From assembly GCA_934754475.1 (NCBI GenBank), contig CAKVHV010000002.1, positions 124,001 to 188,000 on the forward strand: a stretch of 64,000 nt of DNA, given 5' to 3'. A program made the translations under genes and the position numbers. Below the pieces are notes generated by a model that was not told the DNA's origin, ran no database searches, and saw only the letters and a list, made by a program, of their open reading frames with translations. Below, piece after piece: positions 54,887-64,000 of the stretch (position 1 is its first letter; every line of letters starts with the position of its first letter). The DNA comes from an uncultured Clostridia bacterium. Lineage in GTDB: Bacteria > Bacillota > Clostridia > Christensenellales > UBA1242.

Positions 54887-55017
54887 CCCAAGGGGACTCG
54901 TGTTGCTTTCAGCAACAGATACTTTCGTATCTAAACCCCTGTTTCACAGGGAAGGTACTCGGGACCCCGGCAGTTTCACTGCCACCCGAGATATATGACT
55001 CCCGTCATATAGACGTT
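54887..55017. ncRNA. Split antisense T-arm element with extra hairpins (Glu)
   Basis: CCAAGGGGACTCG with one more C (54887-54900) and AACCCCTGTT (54934-54943) together are the exact reverse complement of 24 contiguous tRNA bases (54821-54844). They are split by 33 bases between the complements of C56 and T55. The insert holds GTTGCT-TTC-AGCAAC (54902-54916) and AGATAC-TTTC-GTATCT (54917-54932). Further on are CCCTG-TTTCA-CAGGG (about 54937-54951), GGCAG-TTTCA-CTGCC enclosed by CTCGGG/CCCGAG (about 54958-54990), and TATATGAC-TCCC-GTCATATA (about 54993-55012). Antisense flanks can pair as AGGGG/CCCCT to form a three-way junction. Confidence 0.6.
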
Positions 55018-55064
55018 TCCCCTTGGGACTACCATATTAACAAGCCCATTTAGGGCTTTTTTAT

Positions 55065-55345
55065 TTTCTTCACTAGTTTACATACAAACGGATGCCAAAA
55101 CAAGACTTTCTTTTTAAAAATTGGCATGGGTTTTGTATACTTTTTATGTTTATATATAAAATATATATAATAACTTAAAGTTAATAATAAATATATGTAA
55201 AATTGTTTGTTAGATTTTGTCGAATGTGCTAAAATTAATTTGTAAAAATTTGTATTGTGTCAAAAAGTGACTTTTGCAAATTTTCTATTTCTAAAAGAAA
55301 TAGATTAGAATTTTGACTACTTAAATAGGAAGAATGGAGAAAATA
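55065..55345. other. Upstream region of giant protein 3 with promoter and hairpin leader
   Basis: AT-rich, no gene. A candidate promoter is TTGTTA (55207-55212), 17 bases, TAAAAT (55230-55235). The leader of about 100 bases carries a perfect 8-bp hairpin, CTATTTCT-AAA-AGAAATAG (55285-55303). Further left, 55065-55206, I see only A/T-rich sequence. Confidence 0.5.
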
Positions 55346-58300
55346 ATGGAAAGTAAAAAATTCAATTGGAACAAATTATTAAACGGACTTATTGCTGGTA
55401 TTGCTATTATACTTGCAAGTATTTTTATTGGAATATGTTTTATTGTCCCTACTACAACTAGTGTTAAGGCTAGTTTGAAAAAGTCGGACATCGAAAGTGC
55501 CAATATTTACTTTAAATCCGCAAAAACAAAAATTCGAAAAGCTTCTAGTTATGACAAAGTAAGATTACAGGGCTTTACTCAAGGTACTGACAAAAATTAC
55601 TTTTATTCATACAACTACAATTACGATAATACCGCAGTTAGTTTGTACTCAAAAACACCAGATTCAAATATTTTGAGTAGTTACTCGAGTACAAACGGAA
55701 ATGTATATTTAAATACAGATAGTGGTGCTGTTCAGTTGTATGAAACTTTGAAAGATACATCTTCAAACTCAATTACATACTCAGATAATACCTTCATATC
55801 TACTAGGGCGACTTCTTTCCTAAATGAAAACTCATCCAGTATTGAAGATATTTTCTATGACGAAATTGATGATGGTGACTTTGTTTTGATTGACAACTAC
55901 GAGCCACATTCCGAGACTACAAAGTTTGATGTTGAAAACTTTTACTTGTCTTTTGGTACACCATACATTAATGGTGAAGACTCCACCACTCCAATTCACG
56001 AACTTTCGGTTCAAGGTATTCTCTACGGCAAAGACAAAATGCACTATTTGTCTCTTAACAATCCTTTGCAAAACACTCTCACTTCTGGACAAAGAGTTAG
56101 TTACTGGTATCAATACTTTGACCTTAAAAATTTGACCGCACATGTTACTAGCGACCCAGCAAGTGATACTTATGATATTCAAGACCAACAAGGAAAATAC
56201 GTAATAAACTTTGAGTTCATCAAATACGTTCAAAATGCCAAAGGCGAATTAGAACCAAATGCAGAAAGACAAACATTCACTTATACTTTCTATCTACTAG
56301 ACTCAACAAACTATGACGTATTGCCTAGTATTACAAATGCCGAACTTGGCAAAATGGAACTTAATAATTCACTCAAAGAATACTTCTACAATTACAACAC
56401 CGACTATCCATACATTACATATGACCCAGAAAGTTTCAATATTTCTTATACAAAAGAAAACAGAGAAGTAACCGAAAATATTACTTCCACCTATGCTCTA
56501 AAGAGTTATAGTTACAACGGACGTAACTACCCACTTGGAATTATATCTTTCTATAACAATGGTTCAATCAAAAAACAAGTTTATATTTTAACTTATTACA
56601 ACACTGACAAAGATTTGGTTGAATATTTGTATCTAGCAGATAATTCGGCTACTCAACGTGATTTGAATACTTCTACTTATGCAAATATAATGAGTTTAGT
56701 CAATAACGACACTCTTAAGTTTGAATACAAAAAGACCCAAATTTTGAGTGTTTCAGAGAGTGGAAGCGAAACCACCTACACTACAAAAACTTATTTGTCT
56801 TATGATTACAAGAATCGTGAACTTTCTCAAAGCACAACAGAACCAAATGTTACAAACCTATCATCTTCTGATAGTTCAAGAGCAATTAAAGTAACAAAAA
56901 ATGCAAATAAACTAACATATGAAATATCTTATAATGGTAGTGATTTCAAACAAGTTGCAGACATTTCAAATGCACAAACCAATGTTGATTTAGCAAAACT
57001 ATCAAGTGAAAATGGTTTAACCCTAAACAAAACGACTTTGGAAGTTGACAACACAACAGACATTAATACTTCAAACGATACAACTTGGTCAAATTACAAA
57101 TTAGTAGTTGACAGCGAAACAAATTCAACCAAAATTACAAAAACATATTATTCTAAAAATGACAACAAATTAATTTCTCAAGATATTTCACTTGGCGAAA
57201 ATGGAATTTTGAATACTGTTGGAACTTTTGATATTTCTGACCCTATTGATTCTGAACTAACTATTAGATACACAGTATCTTATGACACAACCGAATCAAA
57301 AAATAAAGTATCCAAAGTGGAAATAATTAGCCACATCTACAAAACAGAAAATGTAAAAGAAAACTCACATGCATTAAATCTAATTGAAAACCTTGACGAA
57401 ATCGAAATAAATGTAGATTACAGACTTGAATTTGAAACTTTGGGAGTATACACATTCGACTACAAATATATGTGCTTGGTTAATAACAATGACACTCAAG
57501 GTTATGACTCAGTTGTTAATAATACAGATAATAGCACTAATATTTTGAGTATCAAAGAAGTCAATCTAAACAAACTAACAAGCACTACCCCAGCTCCTAC
57601 TTCAAATACAAATGATTCTCCACTATATCTAAATGTTTGGGGATACATAAACGATTCTAATGCCCAAGAGATGGCAAATCGAGTTACCCTAAATGGCGTA
57701 ACTTATGAATACGATTCAAAGGCAACTAGCGAACAACTTTCTATTGTAGGCAGTAGCCAAAAAATAACTTTGGGTACTGTATACGAAAATTCAAATGATT
57801 TCAAACTTGGTGATAAGGCAGTCGAAACAACAACTTTCAACGTTGATTCAGATGCCCAAGGTCGTCAAATTCTAAATATTAGATATAAAATTGGTTCATT
57901 TTCCAAAACTATAAATACCGCAAAAACAACTTACCAAATTTCAAATAATATTTCAGGTTACATTTTAAATACAACTACCAAAACAGAAAATACTTTTAAC
58001 TTAACCATTGATAGTCCTGATGATTCAGAAAGTGGCGTTTTGGGAAAAATTCCTTCACTTATAGCAAATTTAATAGGAAAAAGTACAACTACCGCAAGTT
58101 ATTCTCAATCAAAACCAAATCTAAATGGAGATATCTTGCATGTATTTGGTTCTGAGACTTACTTTAACAAAGTTTCAAATTACTCAGACACTGGTTATAG
58201 CAAACTTAAACTTGTTGACTCAAAGACAAACAATTTCTTTGAATCAGACATTACAAAGTATGTCCTTAAGGCAAACGACCCAAGATTCAACCTAAATGGC

Positions 58301-61300
58301 AAAAAAATTAATACAAACCAAACTCTATTTGCCAATGGAATAACTCCACCAAAGGAATTTGTAAATGTTGCAATTGGAAAGGGTCTTAATGTAAAAAATA
58401 TCATTGTCACCGACATAACACCTGTATTTTTCAAAAACTTGTCTTCACTTATTTATGAAAACAAAGTATCCAAGAGTTATATCTATAGATACCCTGATTA
58501 CAAAATTAAAAGTGACGGAACAATTGATTATGGTACAGCAGTTACTGATATTTACACCAAAGATACCTATTGTCAATTTGATGGATTGTACGAAATTGTA
58601 GTATTTTATAAGTACGATGGCTACAAATCATTGACTGGCAAATCTTATGACAATACCCTATTCTGTCAATATATAACATTTATTATCGACAACAGTTCTC
58701 CTTCTCTTAGTGTCAAAGTTTCTGACGACGAAGGGAATTACAACACTGACTTGGGACTTAAAAAGTTCACAAACAAAAATGTTGAATTGTCTTGGGATAT
58801 TCCAACTTACTTCAAAAACGACGTTTATTTGGATATAGAGAGAATTACATTTGACGGAATCACTGCCAATAACTTTATGGCAACTTACAAACAAAACAGC
58901 ATGAGTGCCACCGGAAATCAAAGTTATGCAAGTGAAATAACTCAATTTGTACGCGACGAAGAAAAATGCAAGTACTACGTATACATCACATCAAAACAAT
59001 ATTTTGATAGCAATGGTGACTATAGAGTAACTTTGCATTATAGTTCACGTGGTGCATCCACTGTCACTCAAAAGTTTACAATTGATAAACAAAACATTAG
59101 TGGTCTAAAAACCCTACCTGTTATGCAAGTACTAAATAACAGTACAGGTTATGCGGTTAATAACTTATTAGAGACATCTAACAATCAAATTGTTAATTAC
59201 AACTTTACATTTAGATATGACCCAAAATTGAGTAAAGCCAAAATCTATACTTATTGGTATCGTATTGATTTGATTAAGACCGATACTTACAACGAAAAAG
59301 TTGATTTAAATAGTACTCAAAGCGGAATTACAACCGATTACAAGGTTAATGGCTATAATATAGAAAGTATATCTTCGGCTAATCAATATATTTATAATTA
59401 TGACACAAGCGACGATGTACTTGCTTCCAACTACTTCTCTTCAAGTTCGAGTTCAATTTACTTATTCAAACTTGTTGACGAAGCCGGAAACGAATGTAGA
59501 TATGTTGTATTCTACGATACAACTACACCGGGTTATGTAATTTCCCCTACACCTTTGACATCATCTAATATTATTGCCGATAGTGCGGTAGTTACTTTCG
59601 GTGATTACAAGGCTATCAAAATTACAACTCCTGACAAAGAAGTTGATGACAATACACAAAATTATCAAATCGACTTAAGTACAAAACTTGATAACTACAC
59701 CAAAGTTCAAAATCTTGATAAACTCAAAGAAACTTTGTGTTATATCAATTCATTCAAAGATGAAAACAACTTTAATAATACATTTGTTCAAAACATTGAC
59801 GGCACATATTATTTGTTGCTTCCATTAAACAAAGTAACTATTAAGGACAAAACTTTCGGTGTTAGTCAAAGTTTTACAACTTCAATTCCTAGTGAATATT
59901 ACTTCTTCCCAAGCAATCCAGTAAAAGACAACAAACTTAAACTTCCAAATATTATCAAAAATGCGGATGGTACAACATCTTCAGATGGACATGTTCTAGT
60001 TGATATAAATAGCGTAAGTTACACTAGAATTATGAATTCTAATAATAAAGAAATCGAAAAGTTTATGTATGCTACAAGTTCAAGTAGAGCATACTATGGT
60101 GCTATTGGTAAGTTTGAAGATGGCGGAAGTTATTATTACGAGATATTTGATAAACTTGGAAATATGACAACAGGTGTTATTTGGATTCTCCCAGACAAAA
60201 CCCAAACTCAAGGTTATGGTATATTTGATGTCAAGACAGCCGAAGACAATTTAAATAATGTTGTAGGTCTTGGCGACTCTAGTTCATTCTCTGCTTCCAA
60301 ACTTTATATAAGTTCAAAACAAAGCAATGGCGAAAGCATCCCTGACTATACTTTGACATATAAATATTATCAATTTAGTCCAAGTTCATATGTTTCACTT
60401 AATCAAGATTATAATTTTGTAAGTGCAAAAACTCTTGATAAAAATAGCGAAAATATTCCTAGTGATTTGAAGATTACTGGCGAACAAAAATATATAGTTC
60501 TTAACTTTGAACACAAGGTAACTGGTGAAAGCAAATCATATTATATTGAAATTAATGATGAAATGGGCGTAAGTACCCCACAACACAGTTATCCATATGA
60601 ATTAGAAGGAACTTATCCACTTGTAGATTCAAATGGTAGTCCAAAACACATTTATTCAGACAATGTTAGTTCTTATGTTAATCCAGAAGAACCAGATAGA
60701 ATTTACTCATCAATTCTTAATCCAAATGCCGACGAGACCGGCAGAAGCAATAGTTCTGTTACTCAAGAAGGCTTGTATGTATTCAAACGTTCATACAATC
60801 AAATTTTGGATAATGAAACTTTGGGTGAAGATAGACAAGTTCTTTATATTGTATATTACATTGATAGAACCGGAATTATAAATGTTGCAACACTTGATTC
60901 TTTTGACGATACAACTAGTCAAGATTTTGGATTTATCCTTGGTAGCGATTACAAGAGTGAATATGCAAAACTCAAAAAACATATTGATGCTAGTTCAATT
61001 CAAAATTCTCAAACACTAGCAAATAGTAGTTCAATTGGTAGCAATTCACACTACTCTAGTTTAAATTTATTTTCAACCAACAAAATCCAAGTTCAATACA
61101 ACTTGTTTACAGACAAATACAACTTTGATTCATTTGTTAATGCTTTCAATACACTTGATTCAAGCAGTACAGATGCAATCACTCAAGCCAAACTAGATAC
61201 ATTCTTGTTTAACAAGAACCATTTTGCAAATAAAATTTACAAAGTAAATCTAACAATTGCAATTGGAATTACAAATGGCGAAACTGACATCCTAGATGAA

Positions 61301-64000
61301 AACAAACAAACTGATATTTATTACAATACCAAAGCACTTCAAACCTATGTCAAAGGCAACTACAAATCTTCGGATAATTCAAGACTAAATAGTTACAACT
61401 TCTATTTTGAAGACAACTATTCAAGCCCTTACAAAATTTATCTCAAAGATAGTAGCGGTTTTGATAAAACTGAAGGCAAGAATGTAATAAGAAATTATCA
61501 GTCAAACGAATTAGACTTGTCATTCTCAATCAAACACACCGCCCCAGAAGGCGATATGTATGGCAAATATTATGGCAGACATGATTACGACGAAGATAAG
61601 TCAACAAATCATAGTATTCCACTTGCCGAATACACTGACGAAAATGGAAACACCGAGATTAGATACAACTTGCTTGGAAAATATCTAAGCGAAGGACAAC
61701 TTGACAAACTATCTTCTTCCGAAAATATTTTGTCATCAATCTCTACTCCAAATGGTCAAATGGTTAAACTAAGTAGTACCAATAACGAAACTTTGATATT
61801 TACTTTCCAAATAACCAAAGATGACACTCTCGCTCAAATTGACCCAGAAAATATCCAAATTTACAAAGGTTCAATTAGCGATTCCAATTTGATATTCAAT
61901 AGAGTCAAAGGCACATGGGATGACAAAAATGGCACAACCCTTGTCAAAGCAGACAGAATGCAATCTTCGTACTTTGCAAATATAATTGATGGCATAACTT
62001 ATCATGCAATTGTTATATTTGATAACAACTTGGATGAGATTTTGGACAAAGGCGAAGAAGAATACTCAAAATATAGATTGCTAGATAGCGACCAAAATAA
62101 CGATAGCGAATCATACTATATAGTTCTAAATTATATTGGCGACAAAGATAATTACATCAAACAAGACAATTTGGGAAACAAAAATTCATACTTCTCAACC
62201 ACATTTGAAGTAACTATTGATAGAAACAAGCCAGTTTATAACTTAACCAAACTTATGAGTTTGGACAAATACGTTCAAAACAATTCAAAAACAACAAATC
62301 TAACCAATTATGAAAAAGTATTTGAATCTTACAAAGATAGTTACAAATTTACTCTTGACGAAGATTATGACTTTGAAAGAAGTTATTTGGAAAACTACTT
62401 CTTTGCACTAGATTATAGACCAAATAGCAGTTTCGAATTTGAACACATAGACGACCTTGATAGCAAGGGTGGAATTTATATAAGAAAGTTGACAAACAAT
62501 ACTGCTGGAACTTATAACTACCCTAGCAACTACAAGTTCTCAATTACTCCAGATGATTACAAAGCATACTACGAAGCAACATACTTGCCAGGTCATCCAC
62601 AGTTCTCACCTAATAGAGCAACTCATCTAACCGCTTATAGCACAGACACAATTGATGTTGACAAATATTATTATATTCCATTTGATACTTTTGGAATTGG
62701 TTTGTCATCTATCAAAGTATCTGACTTGGTATTTAAAAAGAAATTCTTAGAAGTTAACAACTACTACGAAATTTTGGAATCAGACGAAGCAGGAAACTAC
62801 AGAGTTTATGCAGTATATCTTCCTGACTACGAATCTACTCAAATCAAGTATGAATACAAGATTAACAATACATCCGGAGTTTCACAAGGCACAATTAATA
62901 GCGACACCAACACCGTTATTAACTTGTCTGGTATGAACTTTGGACTAACTCAAATTAAGTCGTACGACTACTATTTGAGAGCGAACTTAACTATCACATC
63001 TGACAAGCTTAATGAAACACTTCTTATAACTTACGAGCCAAACGAAAGACGTATTTATGTAAGAACCACAACTGGTTTGATTCGTGACAAAATAGACAAT
63101 GTCTCACTTGACGATAGTACAATTAAATTTATATCCACAGTTAATAGTCTTATTGAAAATTACAACAATATGGTATCAACTGCAGGTAGTAATTATTACA
63201 CACAATATGGTCACCTAATTCAACTTGATATTGTTGATAGAATTGGTATCAAATCTCAAATTTCTGACGAAAGATTATTTGATTACGAAATCACTTATAA
63301 TGTTGCTGGAAGCATCTTGTCCCCTACATTTAAGGACAACCAAAGCACATTTACAATGACAATTCCTGCCAAAACCGGCACAACACATATCAAACAAGTA
63401 AGAGCATATGTATTTGCTGGTGGCTGGTCACCAAAAGACCCTGATGAGCTTAACAATTCATTCTACAAGACCGAAAGCGAACTTATAAAGGGAACAACCT
63501 ACACACTTGGCAAAGGTGTTTACAAATTTGAAATAATTGATAATTTCGAAAGAATTAATTATTACTTCTACGAATTTGGTTCATCTTCGACTCAAGCTGG
63601 CGGTTATGTAAAATATAGTGATAATTATGTAAAATACACCGACGATTATACATACACAGGAAAATCAGCAAACTTCGTTTATGACAACCACGTATATGAT
63701 ATTTATATCAAATACATTGGCGATACTCGTGAAGAAGGAGTTAGTTATCCTGACGATGATATTAATCCAAAGATTATCTATAGTAGCAATAAATCATATA
63801 GTGAATCTGAACTAAGTGTATACGGATTGTCAGTTGCAACAATTGACAATATCACAACAATCACTCTTATGGGTGTTACTGACTTAACAAAATATCACAT
63901 TAAGACCATTCCTGCTACCCTATCTTCAACTTATAATTACACTTGGGGAATGGAAAACACAAACAAAGACTTGCTTGTATATGATACAAAACTTGCAATC
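55346..64000 (+). CDS. Giant secreted protein with Ig-like motifs (partial, at least 2885 residues)
   Basis: Open from an ATG at 55346 to the right edge, 2885 codons without a stop. This ATG has GGAG six bases before it; an in-frame ATG at 55334 is too close to its AGGA. The start MESKKFNWNKLL is followed by a hydrophobic stretch (about 13-36) and a likely signal peptidase I site after SVKA, so the protein is exported, by a different route from the two lipoproteins. The remainder is beta-rich, with recurrent strand motifs of the bacterial Ig type, in which a hydrophobic strand ends in IDxxxP: FIIDNSSPSL (about 1111), FTIDKQNIS (about 1242), FYDTTTPGY (about 1389), VTIDRNKPVY (about 2290). A Thr/Pro linker STTPAPTSNT lies near 750. 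No GLUG repeats or enzyme motifs seen. Any wall anchor would be beyond the edge. An adhesin or surface-layer role is inference. Confidence 0.85.
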   Translation, partial: MESKKFNWNKLLNGLIAGIAIILASIFIGICFIVPTTTSVKASLKKSDIESANIYFKSAKTKIRKASSYDKVRLQGFTQGTDKNYFYSYNYNYDNTAVSLYSKTPDSNILSSYSSTNGNVYLNTDSGAVQLYETLKDTSSNSITYSDNTFISTRATSFLNENSSSIEDIFYDEIDDGDFVLIDNYEPHSETTKFDVENFYLSFGTPYINGEDSTTPIHELSVQGILYGKDKMHYLSLNNPLQNTLTSGQRVSYWYQYFDLKNLTAHVTSDPASDTYDIQDQQGKYVINFEFIKYVQNAKGELEPNAERQTFTYTFYLLDSTNYDVLPSITNAELGKMELNNSLKEYFYNYNTDYPYITYDPESFNISYTKENREVTENITSTYALKSYSYNGRNYPLGIISFYNNGSIKKQVYILTYYNTDKDLVEYLYLADNSATQRDLNTSTYANIMSLVNNDTLKFEYKKTQILSVSESGSETTYTTKTYLSYDYKNRELSQSTTEPNVTNLSSSDSSRAIKVTKNANKLTYEISYNGSDFKQVADISNAQTNVDLAKLSSENGLTLNKTTLEVDNTTDINTSNDTTWSNYKLVVDSETNSTKITKTYYSKNDNKLISQDISLGENGILNTVGTFDISDPIDSELTIRYTVSYDTTESKNKVSKVEIISHIYKTENVKENSHALNLIENLDEIEINVDYRLEFETLGVYTFDYKYMCLVNNNDTQGYDSVVNNTDNSTNILSIKEVNLNKLTSTTPAPTSNTNDSPLYLNVWGYINDSNAQEMANRVTLNGVTYEYDSKATSEQLSIVGSSQKITLGTVYENSNDFKLGDKAVETTTFNVDSDAQGRQILNIRYKIGSFSKTINTAKTTYQISNNISGYILNTTTKTENTFNLTIDSPDDSESGVLGKIPSLIANLIGKSTTTASYSQSKPNLNGDILHVFGSETYFNKVSNYSDTGYSKLKLVDSKTNNFFESDITKYVLKANDPRFNLNGKKINTNQTLFANGITPPKEFVNVAIGKGLNVKNIIVTDITPVFFKNLSSLIYENKVSKSYIYRYPDYKIKSDGTIDYGTAVTDIYTKDTYCQFDGLYEIVVFYKYDGYKSLTGKSYDNTLFCQYITFIIDNSSPSLSVKVSDDEGNYNTDLGLKKFTNKNVELSWDIPTYFKNDVYLDIERITFDGITANNFMATYKQNSMSATGNQSYASEITQFVRDEEKCKYYVYITSKQYFDSNGDYRVTLHYSSRGASTVTQKFTIDKQNISGLKTLPVMQVLNNSTGYAVNNLLETSNNQIVNYNFTFRYDPKLSKAKIYTYWYRIDLIKTDTYNEKVDLNSTQSGITTDYKVNGYNIESISSANQYIYNYDTSDDVLASNYFSSSSSSIYLFKLVDEAGNECRYVVFYDTTTPGYVISPTPLTSSNIIADSAVVTFGDYKAIKITTPDKEVDDNTQNYQIDLSTKLDNYTKVQNLDKLKETLCYINSFKDENNFNNTFVQNIDGTYYLLLPLNKVTIKDKTFGVSQSFTTSIPSEYYFFPSNPVKDNKLKLPNIIKNADGTTSSDGHVLVDINSVSYTRIMNSNNKEIEKFMYATSSSRAYYGAIGKFEDGGSYYYEIFDKLGNMTTGVIWILPDKTQTQGYGIFDVKTAEDNLNNVVGLGDSSSFSASKLYISSKQSNGESIPDYTLTYKYYQFSPSSYVSLNQDYNFVSAKTLDKNSENIPSDLKITGEQKYIVLNFEHKVTGESKSYYIEINDEMGVSTPQHSYPYELEGTYPLVDSNGSPKHIYSDNVSSYVNPEEPDRIYSSILNPNADETGRSNSSVTQEGLYVFKRSYNQILDNETLGEDRQVLYIVYYIDRTGIINVATLDSFDDTTSQDFGFILGSDYKSEYAKLKKHIDASSIQNSQTLANSSSIGSNSHYSSLNLFSTNKIQVQYNLFTDKYNFDSFVNAFNTLDSSSTDAITQAKLDTFLFNKNHFANKIYKVNLTIAIGITNGETDILDENKQTDIYYNTKALQTYVKGNYKSSDNSRLNSYNFYFEDNYSSPYKIYLKDSSGFDKTEGKNVIRNYQSNELDLSFSIKHTAPEGDMYGKYYGRHDYDEDKSTNHSIPLAEYTDENGNTEIRYNLLGKYLSEGQLDKLSSSENILSSISTPNGQMVKLSSTNNETLIFTFQITKDDTLAQIDPENIQIYKGSISDSNLIFNRVKGTWDDKNGTTLVKADRMQSSYFANIIDGITYHAIVIFDNNLDEILDKGEEEYSKYRLLDSDQNNDSESYYIVLNYIGDKDNYIKQDNLGNKNSYFSTTFEVTIDRNKPVYNLTKLMSLDKYVQNNSKTTNLTNYEKVFESYKDSYKFTLDEDYDFERSYLENYFFALDYRPNSSFEFEHIDDLDSKGGIYIRKLTNNTAGTYNYPSNYKFSITPDDYKAYYEATYLPGHPQFSPNRATHLTAYSTDTIDVDKYYYIPFDTFGIGLSSIKVSDLVFKKKFLEVNNYYEILESDEAGNYRVYAVYLPDYESTQIKYEYKINNTSGVSQGTINSDTNTVINLSGMNFGLTQIKSYDYYLRANLTITSDKLNETLLITYEPNERRIYVRTTTGLIRDKIDNVSLDDSTIKFISTVNSLIENYNNMVSTAGSNYYTQYGHLIQLDIVDRIGIKSQISDERLFDYEITYNVAGSILSPTFKDNQSTFTMTIPAKTGTTHIKQVRAYVFAGGWSPKDPDELNNSFYKTESELIKGTTYTLGKGVYKFEIIDNFERINYYFYEFGSSSTQAGGYVKYSDNYVKYTDDYTYTGKSANFVYDNHVYDIYIKYIGDTREEGVSYPDDDINPKIIYSSNKSYSESELSVYGLSVATIDNITTITLMGVTDLTKYHIKTIPATLSSTYNYTWGMENTNKDLLVYDTKLAI

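Larger units (their letters stand above)
54835..55064. repeat. Direct repeat of tRNA-Glu 3' end plus terminator flanking a hairpin-rich insert
   Basis: The block from TCCCCTTGGGACTACC through the terminator (54835-54880) recurs at about 55018-55064 with one base change in the terminator loop. The roughly 137 bases between contain the split antisense T-arm element and several hairpins. The arrangement resembles attachment-site duplication at a tRNA 3' end, but no integrase is nearby. Confidence 0.85.

Noticed and set aside
50581..55017. Integron attC sites
   Set aside because: The hairpin modules lack the paired R and L boxes of attC, there is no integron integrase in the window, and the flanking sequence is explained as inverted tRNA T-arm.
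55832..56233. 133-residue minus-strand frame
   Set aside because: It lies wholly inside the giant plus-strand gene, which shows consistent coding character, and it has no binding site.
1..64000. Alternative genetic code with TGA as tryptophan
   Set aside because: yabP ends in TGA overlapping the yabQ start, and tryptophans in the large genes are encoded by TGG.

Overview
The window (about 30% G+C by eye) comes from an AT-rich, monoderm, endospore-lineage Firmicute, most likely an uncultured gut-type Clostridia or relative. The grounds are sporulation genes (spoIIID, yabP-yabQ-divIC, a SpoIIQ-like LytM peptidase with a YwmB-like neighbour), lipoprotein signal peptides without outer-membrane machinery, Shine-Dalgarno sites of the GGAG type, and the standard genetic code with TGA used as stop. 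The species cannot be named from the sequence alone.

Layout. 1-2506 (minus): the N-terminal 835 codons of rpoB, running off the left edge. 3041-44578 (minus): two giant paralogous GLUG-repeat lipoproteins of 8564 and 5139 residues, 41 kb in all, each with its own promoter and terminator. 44726-46436 (minus): spoIIID, acpP, a SpoIIQ-like M23 peptidase and a YwmB-like protein. 46630-49056: a degenerate polysaccharide-deacetylase-like protein (plus) and a UPF0104/YbhN-type membrane protein (minus), convergent on one terminator. 49289-50230 (plus): yabP-yabQ-divIC. 50464-55064: three tRNA genes (fMet, Met, Glu) alternating with a four-gene cluster of small membrane-protein paralogs (minus), a GNAT acetyltransferase (plus) and a small Cys4/Lys-Thr-tail protein (minus). 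55346-64000 (plus): a third giant secreted protein with Ig-like motifs, open at the right edge after 2885 codons.

Two themes stand out. First, about 78% of the window encodes three enormous surface proteins, presumably adhesive or matrix-like. Second, the region behind each tRNA holds an undescribed-looking structure. After the tRNA terminator comes an inverted copy of the tRNA T-arm, split between the complements of C56 and T55 by two consecutive small hairpins whose stem sequences differ between loci. There are four copies (two in tandem after fMet, one after Glu, one eroded after Met), and at fMet and Glu the tRNA 3' end plus terminator is duplicated as well. I know of no named element with this architecture; it is my best candidate for a new system.

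Other points are a rifampicin-binding region in RpoB with Gln at the position of E. coli His526, sigma-E-like promoters before spoIIID and yabP, a triple palindrome between divergent genes, and an initiator tRNA that has lost several conserved positions. All function calls rest on recognition by eye; no database search was run.
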